Shown here: piece after piece, positions 26,292-33,562 of the stretch
Layout of the letters: each line of letters begins with the position of its first letter
Position numbering within the stretch: the first letter of the stretch is position 1
Assembly (NCBI RefSeq): GCF_025362475.1
Contig: NZ_JANYGH010000034.1
Span: forward strand, 46,287-110,286
Source: Mucilaginibacter sp.
Lineage (GTDB): Bacteria > Bacteroidota > Bacteroidia > Sphingobacteriales > Sphingobacteriaceae
DNA length: 64,000 nt
Direction of reading: 5' to 3'
Program-made: the position numbers and the translations under genes
Notes under the pieces: model-generated
What the model was told of the DNA's origin: nothing
Databases searched by the model: none
The model's input: the letters and a program-made list of their open reading frames with translations, nothing else

Positions 26292-28127
26292 CTACTCTAC
26301 CGTAACAGATTTGGCCAAATTCCTTGGCTGATCAACGTTACAGCCGCGCATTACAGCAATGTGGTAAGCCAATAGTTGTAGCGGTATGGTAGCAAGCAGT
26401 GGCACAAAAGCTTCGTTGGTTGCGGGGATCTCAATTACATAATCGGCCATCGCTTTAACTTCCGTATCGCCCTCGGTAACTATCGCTATTACGTGGCCTT
26501 TGCGGGCTTTAACCTCCTGTATATTGCTGATCACTTTCTCGTACGATGAACTTTGGGTAGCAATTACCACAACCGGCATATCATCGTCAATTAAAGCGAT
26601 AGGGCCGTGTTTCATTTCGGCAGCGGGATAGCCTTCCGCATGTATGTAGGAGATTTCCTTTAGCTTCAAAGCGCCTTCCAGTGCAACCGGGAACGAGCTT
26701 CCCCTGCCTAGGAACAGGCAATTGGTGGAGTCTTTAAACTTCGCTGCAATCTCCATTACATGGTCGTTGCATTTTAAAGCCTGCTCAACCAGTTGCGGTA
26801 TTTCATTAAGCTCGGTTAAATATTCAACCAATTTGCTTTGGGTTATTGTACCGCGTTGTTGCGCTATGTAAAAAGCGATAAGGGTTAAAACACTCACCTG
26901 TGCGGTAAATGCTTTGGTTGATGCTACACCTATCTCGGGTCCGGCATGGGTATAAACTCCCGCATGTGTAGTGCGGGGTATAGATGCCCCAACTACGTTG
27001 CAAATACCAAAAATGGTGGCTCCCTTTTCTTTGGCCAATTCAATGGCTGCCATGGTATCGGCGGTTTCGCCGGATTGTGATATGGCTATAACCAGGTCCT
27101 TCTCTGTAATAATAGGATTTCGGTACCTAAACTCCGATGCATATTCTACCTCTACAGGTACGCGGGCATATTCCTCTATGAGATACTCACCTACTAAGCC
27201 GGCATGCCATGAGGTGCCACAGGCAATAATAATGATCCTGTCTACATTCTTTAGCTTCTCGGTGTATTCTTTTATCCCACCCAGTTGTACTTTGCCCTGC
27301 TGCGGGTAAATACGGCCGCGTAAACAATCGCGGATAGAACGTGGCTGCTCATAGATCTCTTTCAGCATAAAGTGATCGTAGCCGCCTTTTTCCAGCATTT
27401 CCAGTTTAAGATCGAGCTCCTGGATATATGGGGTTTGTACCGAATTATCGATATTTTTTATCAGCAGGCTATCGCGGTTAATAAAGGCAATTTCGTTATC
27501 ATTTAAATAGATCACGTTTTTGGTGTACTCCACAATGGGCGTAGCATCAGATGCAACAAAGTATTCACCCTTGCCAACCCCAATTACCATAGGGCTGCCT
27601 TTTCGGGCTGCTATAAGCAAATCGGGCTCATCAGCGCTCATGATCACAATGGCGTAAGCACCTATAACCTTGTTCAGGGCCACCCTTACTACTTCGCGCA
27701 GATCAAGGCCGGTTTCGTCCTGAATATCCTCTATCAGGTGTATTAAAACTTCCGTGTCGGTATCGCTTTTAAAAACATGGCCCTTGGCGGTAAGTGTTTC
27801 CTTGATGATGCCATAATTCTCGATGATACCATTATGGATGATGGTAAGCTTACGGTTACCTGAAGAGTGCGGGTGAGAGTTACGATCGCTTGGAGCACCA
27901 TGTGTGGCCCAACGGGTATGGCCCATTCCTACCGTACCTTTAAGGTCAATATCTTTAACAAATTTTTCAAGGTCATCAACCTTTCCCGCCTTTTTGTAAA
28001 CTTTAAGTTCCTTATCAAATAAAGCTACGCCGGCGCTATCATAGCCCCGGTACTCTAAACGATGAAGGCCTTTTATAATGATGGGATAAGCATCCCTGTA
28101 ACCTATATAACCAACAATTCCGCACAT
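26292..28127 (-). CDS. glmS: Glutamine-fructose-6-phosphate aminotransferase (isomerizing)
   Basis: 611 residues from the Met at 28127 giving MCGIVGYIG, where Cys becomes the N-terminal nucleophile after Met removal; the longer ORF to 28157 is upstream of the promoter box. N-terminal class II glutaminase (THGAPSDRNSHPH; GIIENY), then two SIS sugar-isomerase domains (IACGTSWHAGLVGEY, SQSGETADTMAAI; LFLGRGSSFPVALEGALKLK), ending LAKSVTVE. It makes glucosamine-6-phosphate, the first step to UDP-GlcNAc, peptidoglycan and lipid A. It is monocistronic, between two terminators. No glmS ribozyme was recognised upstream, as expected for Bacteroidota. Confidence 0.97.
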   Translation of the reverse strand: MCGIVGYIGYRDAYPIIIKGLHRLEYRGYDSAGVALFDKELKVYKKAGKVDDLEKFVKDIDLKGTVGMGHTRWATHGAPSDRNSHPHSSGNRKLTIIHNGIIENYGIIKETLTAKGHVFKSDTDTEVLIHLIEDIQDETGLDLREVVRVALNKVIGAYAIVIMSADEPDLLIAARKGSPMVIGVGKGEYFVASDATPIVEYTKNVIYLNDNEIAFINRDSLLIKNIDNSVQTPYIQELDLKLEMLEKGGYDHFMLKEIYEQPRSIRDCLRGRIYPQQGKVQLGGIKEYTEKLKNVDRIIIIACGTSWHAGLVGEYLIEEYARVPVEVEYASEFRYRNPIITEKDLVIAISQSGETADTMAAIELAKEKGATIFGICNVVGASIPRTTHAGVYTHAGPEIGVASTKAFTAQVSVLTLIAFYIAQQRGTITQSKLVEYLTELNEIPQLVEQALKCNDHVMEIAAKFKDSTNCLFLGRGSSFPVALEGALKLKEISYIHAEGYPAAEMKHGPIALIDDDMPVVVIATQSSSYEKVISNIQEVKARKGHVIAIVTEGDTEVKAMADYVIEIPATNEAFVPLLATIPLQLLAYHIAVMRGCNVDQPRNLAKSVTVE

Positions 28128-28154
28128 AGTAAATTTTATAAAATGTAAATGGAG

Positions 28155-28162
28155 CAAAAATA
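28155..28162 (-). promoter_or_regulatory. Candidate -7 box (TATTTTTG) for glmS
   Basis: Full match to TAnnTTTG on the minus strand, 28 bases before the ATG. No -33 element is clear. Confidence 0.45.
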
Positions 28163-28269
28163 ATCAGCTATATAACATACTTCACAGCTAATTATTTTAA
28201 TTATTTGAGAATAGTGCAAGGTTTTTACTTACTTAAAAATAATTTTTAAGAAGTACTGTTGGCTTAAAC

Positions 28270-28293
28270 AAAAAAATCCCCTAAGCGGGGATT
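28270..28293 (-). terminator. Rho-independent terminator after the DUF4270 gene
   Basis: The minus strand reads AATCCCC-GCTTA-GGGGATT followed by T6. It lies 25 bases past the DUF4270 stop codon and separates that operon from glmS. Confidence 0.85.
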
Positions 28294-28317
28294 CTTTTTA
28301 TTTAACTTGAAGTTTTT

Positions 28318-29718
28318 TTACTTGGGGATCTTGGTGTAAATGATATTCAACTTAATGCGGTAAGGCGAATTTTTATCATTACCGATCAGTATAGCGCGGG
28401 CAGCGGTTTGTACACTTGTAGCAATACCTGATGCACCTGTTGTTGAATTTACCTCGGTGGTATCAATAGGAGCTATGTAAGTTCCGTAATCCACCGTCTT
28501 TTTACGGATCAGGTCCTGAATGTAGCCGGTGATAACAAAACGGTAGGCTTTAACAGGCTCTTTGGTTGTCCGGGTATAAAAGCCGCCAAATAAACCAGCC
28601 TGGTAACGGGCATCAGTTGACGAAGCATCCTGTATCAGGATACGCTGATGTGCAATATCTAATTGATACATTGTCAATTTAGAAAAAGGCGCATATGGTA
28701 TTCCTGAACCTTGTACAGGTGTTATAACCAGTTCGGCACGGTTTAGTACAATTGAATCCGGATTAAGCTTGCTCAGTCCAGGGAAAGAAATCTTACTGCG
28801 TAAACCACCTAAGCCTTGTAAGTAAAAAGTGGCTTGTGTAGTTGTGGCGGCCCTGGCTGCAGTTATGGTTGAATTATATTTGTGGATGATCTCTGCCGCA
28901 TGTATCGGGAAGGTTAATGACACGGTTGTTGTATCGGTTGTCGTGTCGTTTTTGGCCTTGTAAAAAATATCTAAATGAGATGCAGTAGAAGCAAGATTTA
29001 ACTGTAAAGTACCGCCTGCATTTGATGGCTGAGCCCTTTCTACAGTAAGGTATAAACCCTTAACGGCATTTTGAAAAGCCGCGTCAGATGATAATTGAGT
29101 ACCACTTGCATTAAACAGGTTATCATAAATAAACTTTTTGCTGAATGCTACGCGTAATTGAGGGGCTACCCTTTGCACAGTATCAATTGTGTCTTTACGT
29201 ATCCTGGCAATTGTTAAACTATCATGCGTGTTAGCTGTAAATGTTTTGGTTGCTAAAACGGTTGCCTCATTATCCCAGTGCTGGTTACTGTAGTAGGTTT
29301 GATTAAGCGGCTTCACTTTTAGCTGATACACATTGATCTTGTAACGTGTAGCTACTGAGTCGCCATAAAAACCATTTGCATACCCCAATACCAATACTGC
29401 CGAATCAATGGTAAGCGTACCGGGAGGTACTGTATAAGGAGCGGTAGGCAAAAGCATACCTAAGGCAACATTTGCTTTAACTGTGCCAAAAGCAGGATCA
29501 ACAAAATCACCCAGTGGTGTTTTGGTAAGGCCTGATGTAATTACCGTGGAAGAGTCTTCGGCAACGGTATTGATAACCACATTGGTATCAACAATTAAGT
29601 TACCGCTTATCTGGTTTGATGTATCAATACCTAAACCAATGCCATCCTGGCGCTTACAGCTATTCAAAATAAAAAGACTTATTAACAGGGTCAATAAGTC
29701 TAATCGGAAAAATTTCAT
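28318..29718 (-). CDS. DUF4270 family lipoprotein
   Basis: 466 residues. Lipoprotein signal MKFFRLDLLTLLISLFILNSC with lipobox LNSC (Cys21). LGDFVDPAFGTVKANVALGM matches the DUF4270 family pattern, and the rest is beta-rich with no catalytic motif. Function unknown; it should be an outer-membrane or surface lipoprotein. It lies 15 bases after the glycogen-synthase-like gene on the same strand, an arrangement I associate with this family in Bacteroidota. Confidence 0.8.
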   Translation of the reverse strand: MKFFRLDLLTLLISLFILNSCKRQDGIGLGIDTSNQISGNLIVDTNVVINTVAEDSSTVITSGLTKTPLGDFVDPAFGTVKANVALGMLLPTAPYTVPPGTLTIDSAVLVLGYANGFYGDSVATRYKINVYQLKVKPLNQTYYSNQHWDNEATVLATKTFTANTHDSLTIARIRKDTIDTVQRVAPQLRVAFSKKFIYDNLFNASGTQLSSDAAFQNAVKGLYLTVERAQPSNAGGTLQLNLASTASHLDIFYKAKNDTTTDTTTVSLTFPIHAAEIIHKYNSTITAARAATTTQATFYLQGLGGLRSKISFPGLSKLNPDSIVLNRAELVITPVQGSGIPYAPFSKLTMYQLDIAHQRILIQDASSTDARYQAGLFGGFYTRTTKEPVKAYRFVITGYIQDLIRKKTVDYGTYIAPIDTTEVNSTTGASGIATSVQTAARAILIGNDKNSPYRIKLNIIYTKIPK

Positions 29719-29733
29719 ATATAATATTAAGTA

Positions 29734-30558
29734 TTATGCAACATGCACCAATTCGTCGTTGGTAATTTCGTCGTAAAAATTGTAATAATTTTCGAAATCT
29801 GCGGTAGAATCAAATTCTAAAACCGATTTATTGCTGTTTTTAACATTATTTAACACATCTGCATCAATATTTTCGCTGCCCAAAACAATGCCATCAGAGT
29901 ATTGAATGGCGCCTGCATATAGCGCAGAATTTGTACCTTCCTTATAGGTATCCACATGCTCTTCGGTCATGTTGCTCATGATTGCTTTTTGGGCGAAATC
30001 ATTAGCCAACTTGTCCTTAAAGTCATTTTCATAGATGGAATAGATGATCTTTGAATTTTTAAATGTCGGATCGTCTTTGTAGGTAGTTTTTAAATAAGCG
30101 GGTACCAAAGCACTCAACCATCCATGGCAATGGATGATATCAGGAGCCCAGCCTAATTTTTTAACTGTCTCCAATGCACCTTTGCAAAAGAAGATCATCC
30201 TTTCATCGTTATCGGCGTAAAATTTGCCGTCTTTATCACCAAACACATGTTTACGCTGAAAATATTCTTCATTATCTAAAAAATATACCTGCATACGTGC
30301 TGCCGGGATAGATGCTACCTTGATGATCAGCGGGTTATCATTATCGTTGATAATAATATTCATACCCGATAAACGGATAACTTCATGAAGTCTGTTCCTG
30401 CGCTCATTGATATTGCCAAAACGAGGCATAAGGATACGGATCTCGTAACCCTTCTCCTGCATTGCCTGCGGAAGTTGTCTTGTTATTTCAGCAATTTTTG
30501 TGAGTTCAAGGAAAGGAGACATTTCATGAGTTATAAACAATAGCTTAGATTTACCCAT
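29734..30558 (-). CDS. One-domain glycogen/starch synthase-like protein (GT5 N-terminal domain only)
   Basis: 274 residues from the ATG at 30558 (a GTG one codon earlier is also in frame). LFITHEMSPFLELTKIAEI resembles the GT5 start but lacks the K-x-G-G-L ADP-glucose loop; WAPDIIHCHGWLSALVPAYL is the conserved catalytic-domain block. The C-terminal GT1 Rossmann domain of true synthases (about 200 more residues) is missing, and the chain ends in an acidic tail. The gene is complete, with a normal stop and a gene close behind, so this is a family form and not a truncation. Enzymatic activity is doubtful. It is divergent from panC. Confidence 0.7.
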   Translation of the reverse strand: MGKSKLLFITHEMSPFLELTKIAEITRQLPQAMQEKGYEIRILMPRFGNINERRNRLHEVIRLSGMNIIINDNDNPLIIKVASIPAARMQVYFLDNEEYFQRKHVFGDKDGKFYADNDERMIFFCKGALETVKKLGWAPDIIHCHGWLSALVPAYLKTTYKDDPTFKNSKIIYSIYENDFKDKLANDFAQKAIMSNMTEEHVDTYKEGTNSALYAGAIQYSDGIVLGSENIDADVLNNVKNSNKSVLEFDSTADFENYYNFYDEITNDELVHVA

Positions 30559-30608
30559 CACTTAATCAGTATTAAAAATATGTAAAGAAGTCAAAAAATT
30601 TGAGTTTG

Positions 30609-30616
30609 CAAATGTA
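30609..30616 (-). promoter_or_regulatory. Candidate -7 box (TACATTTG) for the glycogen-synthase-like operon
   Basis: Full match to TAnnTTTG on the minus strand, about 50 bases before the start codon. Confidence 0.4.
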
Positions 30617-30713
30617 ATCATTATTATATAAACTGTCAACGAATTATGCAAGTAACTTTTGGAATTTTTTACAAAAAAGTACACCTTTGCCAAATTTTGT
30701 AATTTAAATTGCA

Positions 30714-31544
30714 TTGAAAATATTTACCACCAGGCAAGAGGTAGCGCAGTATTTTACCTATAAAACGGGCAAAACTACTGGCTTTGTTCCTACTATGGGC
30801 GCGCTTCACAACGGCCATATATCATTAATTAAACAGGCGCAGCAAGTGTGCACCGAGGTTGTTTGCAGCATTTTTGTAAACCCTACACAGTTTAATGACC
30901 CTAAAGATTTAGAAAAATATCCCCGTCCAATAGCTGCAGATATTGCTATGCTGGAGCAGGCAGGCTGCGACATTTTGTTCAATCCAACGGTAAGCGAAAT
31001 TTATGATGACGATGAGAAATGGCATTTGGACATAGGCAATATGGAGCATTTGCTGGAAGGCAAATTCAGGCCGGGGCATTACCAGGGTGTGATGCAGGTG
31101 GTAAATAAACTGTTTAATATTGTTAAACCAGATATGGCTTTTTTTGGCCAAAAGGATTACCAGCAGGTTATGGTAATCACTAAAATGGTTGAACTGCTGA
31201 ACATGCCTGTTAAACTGGTGATGTGCCCCATACAGCGCGAAACCGATGGGCTGGCCATGAGCTCAAGGAATGTTCATTTAACAGCTTATGACAGGGAGCA
31301 CGCGCTCATCTTATCTAAAACCCTGGGCTGGATTAAGGAGCATTTTAATGTGGATAGCATACCAGAGCTACAACAACAGGCAGAACAGATGCTGAATAAC
31401 GAACCTGGCATAATACCGGAATATTTTGAAATAGTTGATGGGGATACCCTGAAACCGGTTACCGCCGCTACCAAAAAAGTAGTTGCCCTGGTGGCAGCCC
31501 GCGCCGGTAAAACGAGATTGATAGATAATATGTTGATATATTAA
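30714..31544 (+). CDS. panC: Pantothenate synthetase
   Basis: 276 residues. The nucleotidyl-transferase signature PTMGALHNGHISLI (HxGH), the pantoate/beta-alanine region VVNKLFNIVKPDMAFFGQKD, and MSSRN near the KMSKS-like loop are all present. It condenses pantoate with beta-alanine using ATP. The start appears to be TTG at 30714, since MKIFTTRQEV aligns with the usual beginning and no ATG is nearby. CACCTTTG at 30682-30689 is a 7/8 -7 box. It is followed by panD, which makes its substrate beta-alanine. Confidence 0.95.
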   Translation: MKIFTTRQEVAQYFTYKTGKTTGFVPTMGALHNGHISLIKQAQQVCTEVVCSIFVNPTQFNDPKDLEKYPRPIAADIAMLEQAGCDILFNPTVSEIYDDDEKWHLDIGNMEHLLEGKFRPGHYQGVMQVVNKLFNIVKPDMAFFGQKDYQQVMVITKMVELLNMPVKLVMCPIQRETDGLAMSSRNVHLTAYDREHALILSKTLGWIKEHFNVDSIPELQQQAEQMLNNEPGIIPEYFEIVDGDTLKPVTAATKKVVALVAARAGKTRLIDNMLIY

Positions 31545-31660
31545 CGAATAGATGATCCTATTTAGGGCATGTTAATTGGGTTATTTATAGCTAAAATGCA
31601 GGTGATAATCATTTTACAATCCATGGACTATCGACCATTAACAATGGACCGAATTATTTA

Positions 31661-31668
31661 TAACTTTG
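31661..31668 (+). promoter_or_regulatory. Candidate -7 box (TAACTTTG) immediately before panD
   Basis: Full match to TAnnTTTG ending 4 bases before the panD ATG. If used, the transcript would begin at or very near the start codon. Confidence 0.35.
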
Positions 31669-31672
31669 CACC

Positions 31673-32023
31673 ATGATTATTGAGATATTAAAGTCCAAAA
31701 TTCACAGGGTGAAGGTAACACAGGCGGAACTGAATTATGTGGGCAGTATTACAATTGACGAAGATCTGATTGAGGCAGCCAATATTATACCTAACGAGAA
31801 AGTTCAGATCGTAAATAACAACAACGGCGCCCGTTTTGAAACGTATGTTATAAAAGGCGAGCGTGGCAGCGGTACGGTTTGCCTAAACGGTGCTACCGCG
31901 CGGCTGGCCCAGGTTGGCGATGTGGTTATCATCATGTCATACGCATATATGGAGAGGGAAGAAGCCCGTGTGTATGAGCCAATATTGGTATTTCCCGATG
32001 GCGATAATAAGCTGATTAAATAA
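31673..32023 (+). CDS. panD: Aspartate 1-decarboxylase proenzyme
   Basis: 116 residues. The self-cleavage site is Gly24-Ser25 in [12 protein letters not shown], giving the pyruvoyl group on the alpha chain. Tyr22, and Thr and Arg residues in [15 protein letters not shown], fit the family. It converts aspartate to beta-alanine for PanC, coded 129 bases upstream. It may be cotranscribed with panC or start from its own promoter. Confidence 0.96.
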   Translation: MIIEILKSKIHRVKVTQAELNYVGSITIDEDLIEAANIIPNEKVQIVNNNNGARFETYVIKGERGSGTVCLNGATARLAQVGDVVIIMSYAYMEREEARVYEPILVFPDGDNKLIK

Positions 32024-32149
32024 CAGCATTCTTTTTCCCCAATAAATTCCTGCGGCGGCCCTTAAAAATGTCGCTTTAGCTTGCTCTGCAATAGCTCATA
32101 CGCCAGACAGGTCGATTATACAACAGCTGTTTAAGCAGTAATTAACAAA

Positions 32150-32677
32150 TTATCGCTGTCTTGGTTCGGCACCAATGCCAAGTGATACTTTTAAACTGAT
32201 ATCAACGTCGGAGGCTTTGCGCAGCAAATAAACCATTCTTACGCGTACGCTCGGCTGGCGTACAAGCTCATCCAAAAAGTGGGAATTATCAATATCAAGA
32301 ACAATGCTATTGCCTACGTTTGGGGTAATATCCTTACGTACAGCCACTAAAACCTCGTCACTGCCATCGGTTTTTGACATGTAGATTCTTAATGCCTCAA
32401 TGTTGCCAATATTATAATCTGACGGATCTTTGGATTGTAATTTAGCCGAGATAATACGAACCTCGCTGATTCTGTTGGCGTTGTTACCGTCTTTTGTAAA
32501 ATCCTGATCGAAACTGTTTGCAATGCTTATGGCCGTATGAGGCTCACCTACCTTTGACGATGCAGGGATTGCCAGATCGGCAGTATAAGGAAAAGTAGAT
32601 TTCATTATTGACTGCAGCATACCGCAACTTCCTAAAAACAAAATAGCAGCAAGCAAAAAAAATGTTGGTTTCTTCAT
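32150..32677 (-). CDS. Hypothetical lipoprotein
   Basis: About 175 residues from the second Met of the ATGATG pair at 32675-32680; the ORF extends upstream without a likely start. MKKPTFFLLAAILFLGSC is a lipoprotein signal (lipobox LGSC). The mature part is soluble with beta-rich stretches (VGEPHTAISIANSFDQDF; KVSLGIGAEPRQR). No known domain is recognised. It is transcribed toward the panD end. Confidence 0.65.
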   Translation of the reverse strand: MKKPTFFLLAAILFLGSCGMLQSIMKSTFPYTADLAIPASSKVGEPHTAISIANSFDQDFTKDGNNANRISEVRIISAKLQSKDPSDYNIGNIEALRIYMSKTDGSDEVLVAVRKDITPNVGNSIVLDIDNSHFLDELVRQPSVRVRMVYLLRKASDVDISLKVSLGIGAEPRQR

Positions 32678-32911
32678 CATGATTATCGCCGTAAGGTAAT
32701 TGTAGAATACTACAATTACAAGTTTAATTGGTTTATTAGGTAATTTACACACTATAAATATATTAAGATTTTATGGAAACAACAGGCTTATTGCAGGTAT
32801 TGAATAATATAAATATGTATACGAGAGGAGATGAAAATCGTCCCCCCGGAGATAGTTGTAAACGGCTGTGATAGGCGGCTTGTTGATGTATCCATCTCTT
32901 ATTAATAAAAG

Positions 32912-33058
32912 AAAATGTCATTTCGAGCGAACCAGAACGGGAATTGAGCGCCGTGGTGAGGAGAAATCTTCGACGCCTGCATAGTCGACGCCTGTCGCAT
33001 AGGATTTCTCTTTCGCGCCCCGCTCATTCCTCCCCATGCTCCATCGAAATGACATTTT
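32912..33058. repeat. 147-bp inverted-repeat element (TGTCATTTCGA ends)
   Basis: The ends AAAATGTCATTTCGA (32912-32926) and TCGAAATGACATTTT (33044-33058) are exact complements. An inner pair, GAAATC near 32972 and GATTTC near 33003, flanks a GTCGACGCCTG-rich centre. It differs from the GTCATCCTGA family. It abuts the 5' side of the desaturase remnant. The rest of the gap 32753-32911 shows nothing clear. Confidence 0.75.
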
Positions 33059-33082
33059 TTTAACAATCCTGGGTGGAAAGAT

Positions 33083-33397
33083 GTGTACTCCCTACTGGGA
33101 CTAAATCCCGAAGCCGGAGCTATATATACCTTATGCACCGCTTTGGGCGAGTTTTTTTATCATACCAATATAAAAACCCCTAAATGGATTGGCTACATTT
33201 TTCAAAGACCCGAAATGCACCGCATACACCACGAGCATGAAAAACATACCAGTAATTACGGCGATATTGTTTGGTGGGATATGTTATTTGGCACGTACGT
33301 AAATCCACAAAATTTTAATACATCATGCGGGTTTGATACCGAAAAGGAGCTTAAACTCATCCAAATGCTCAAATTTAAGGATGTACATAAAATATAA
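33083..33397 (+). pseudogene. Sterol desaturase/fatty acid hydroxylase, C-terminal remnant
   Basis: About 104 codons, with no ATG in frame at the 5' end. PEMHRIHHEHEKHTSNYGD carries the last histidine box (HRIHHE) of the fatty acid hydroxylase superfamily, followed by IVWWDMLFGTYVNP, its usual C-terminal block. The earlier histidine boxes and the membrane helices that must precede them are absent: the sequence upstream is a 147-bp inverted repeat and unrelated DNA. It is unlikely to be active. It is not a copy of the intact homolog at 60214, which belongs to another subgroup. Confidence 0.75.
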
Positions 33398-33439
33398 ATA
33401 TTAATTCAAAAAAAAGATTAATTGTGTTTAACAAAACCC

Positions 33440-33447
33440 TATCTTTG
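33440..33447 (+). promoter_or_regulatory. Candidate -7 box (TATCTTTG) for carB
   Basis: Full match to TAnnTTTG, followed by GCACC, a sequence often found at Bacteroidota start sites. It gives carB an untranslated leader of about 105 bases. A -33-like TTG at 33422 is closer than usual. Confidence 0.5.
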
Positions 33448-33455
33448 CACCCCGA

Positions 33456-33485
33456 CACTGAGGTCGGGATTTCTCGCCTTCAGTG
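33456..33485 (+). promoter_or_regulatory. Leader hairpin upstream of carB
   Basis: A 14-position stem (CACTGAGG... with ...CTTCAGTG, two G-T pairs and one mismatch) and a 2-base loop lie just after the predicted transcription start. There is no T tract, so it is not a simple terminator; it may stabilise the leader or serve regulation. Confidence 0.45.
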
Positions 33486-33562
33486 CATAGGAAAAATCGT
33501 TTACAGGCTTGCAAAAAGCCGGTAACTTTTGACTTAGAACTTTTGAATTAAAAAAAAGCCCT

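Noticed and set aside
28128..28317. glmS ribozyme or riboswitch upstream of glmS
   Set aside because: The leader is only about 20 bases after the -7 box, too short for a ribozyme fold.
32902..33138. 78-codon minus-strand ORF
   Set aside because: It is the translation of the 147-bp inverted repeat and has no coding features.
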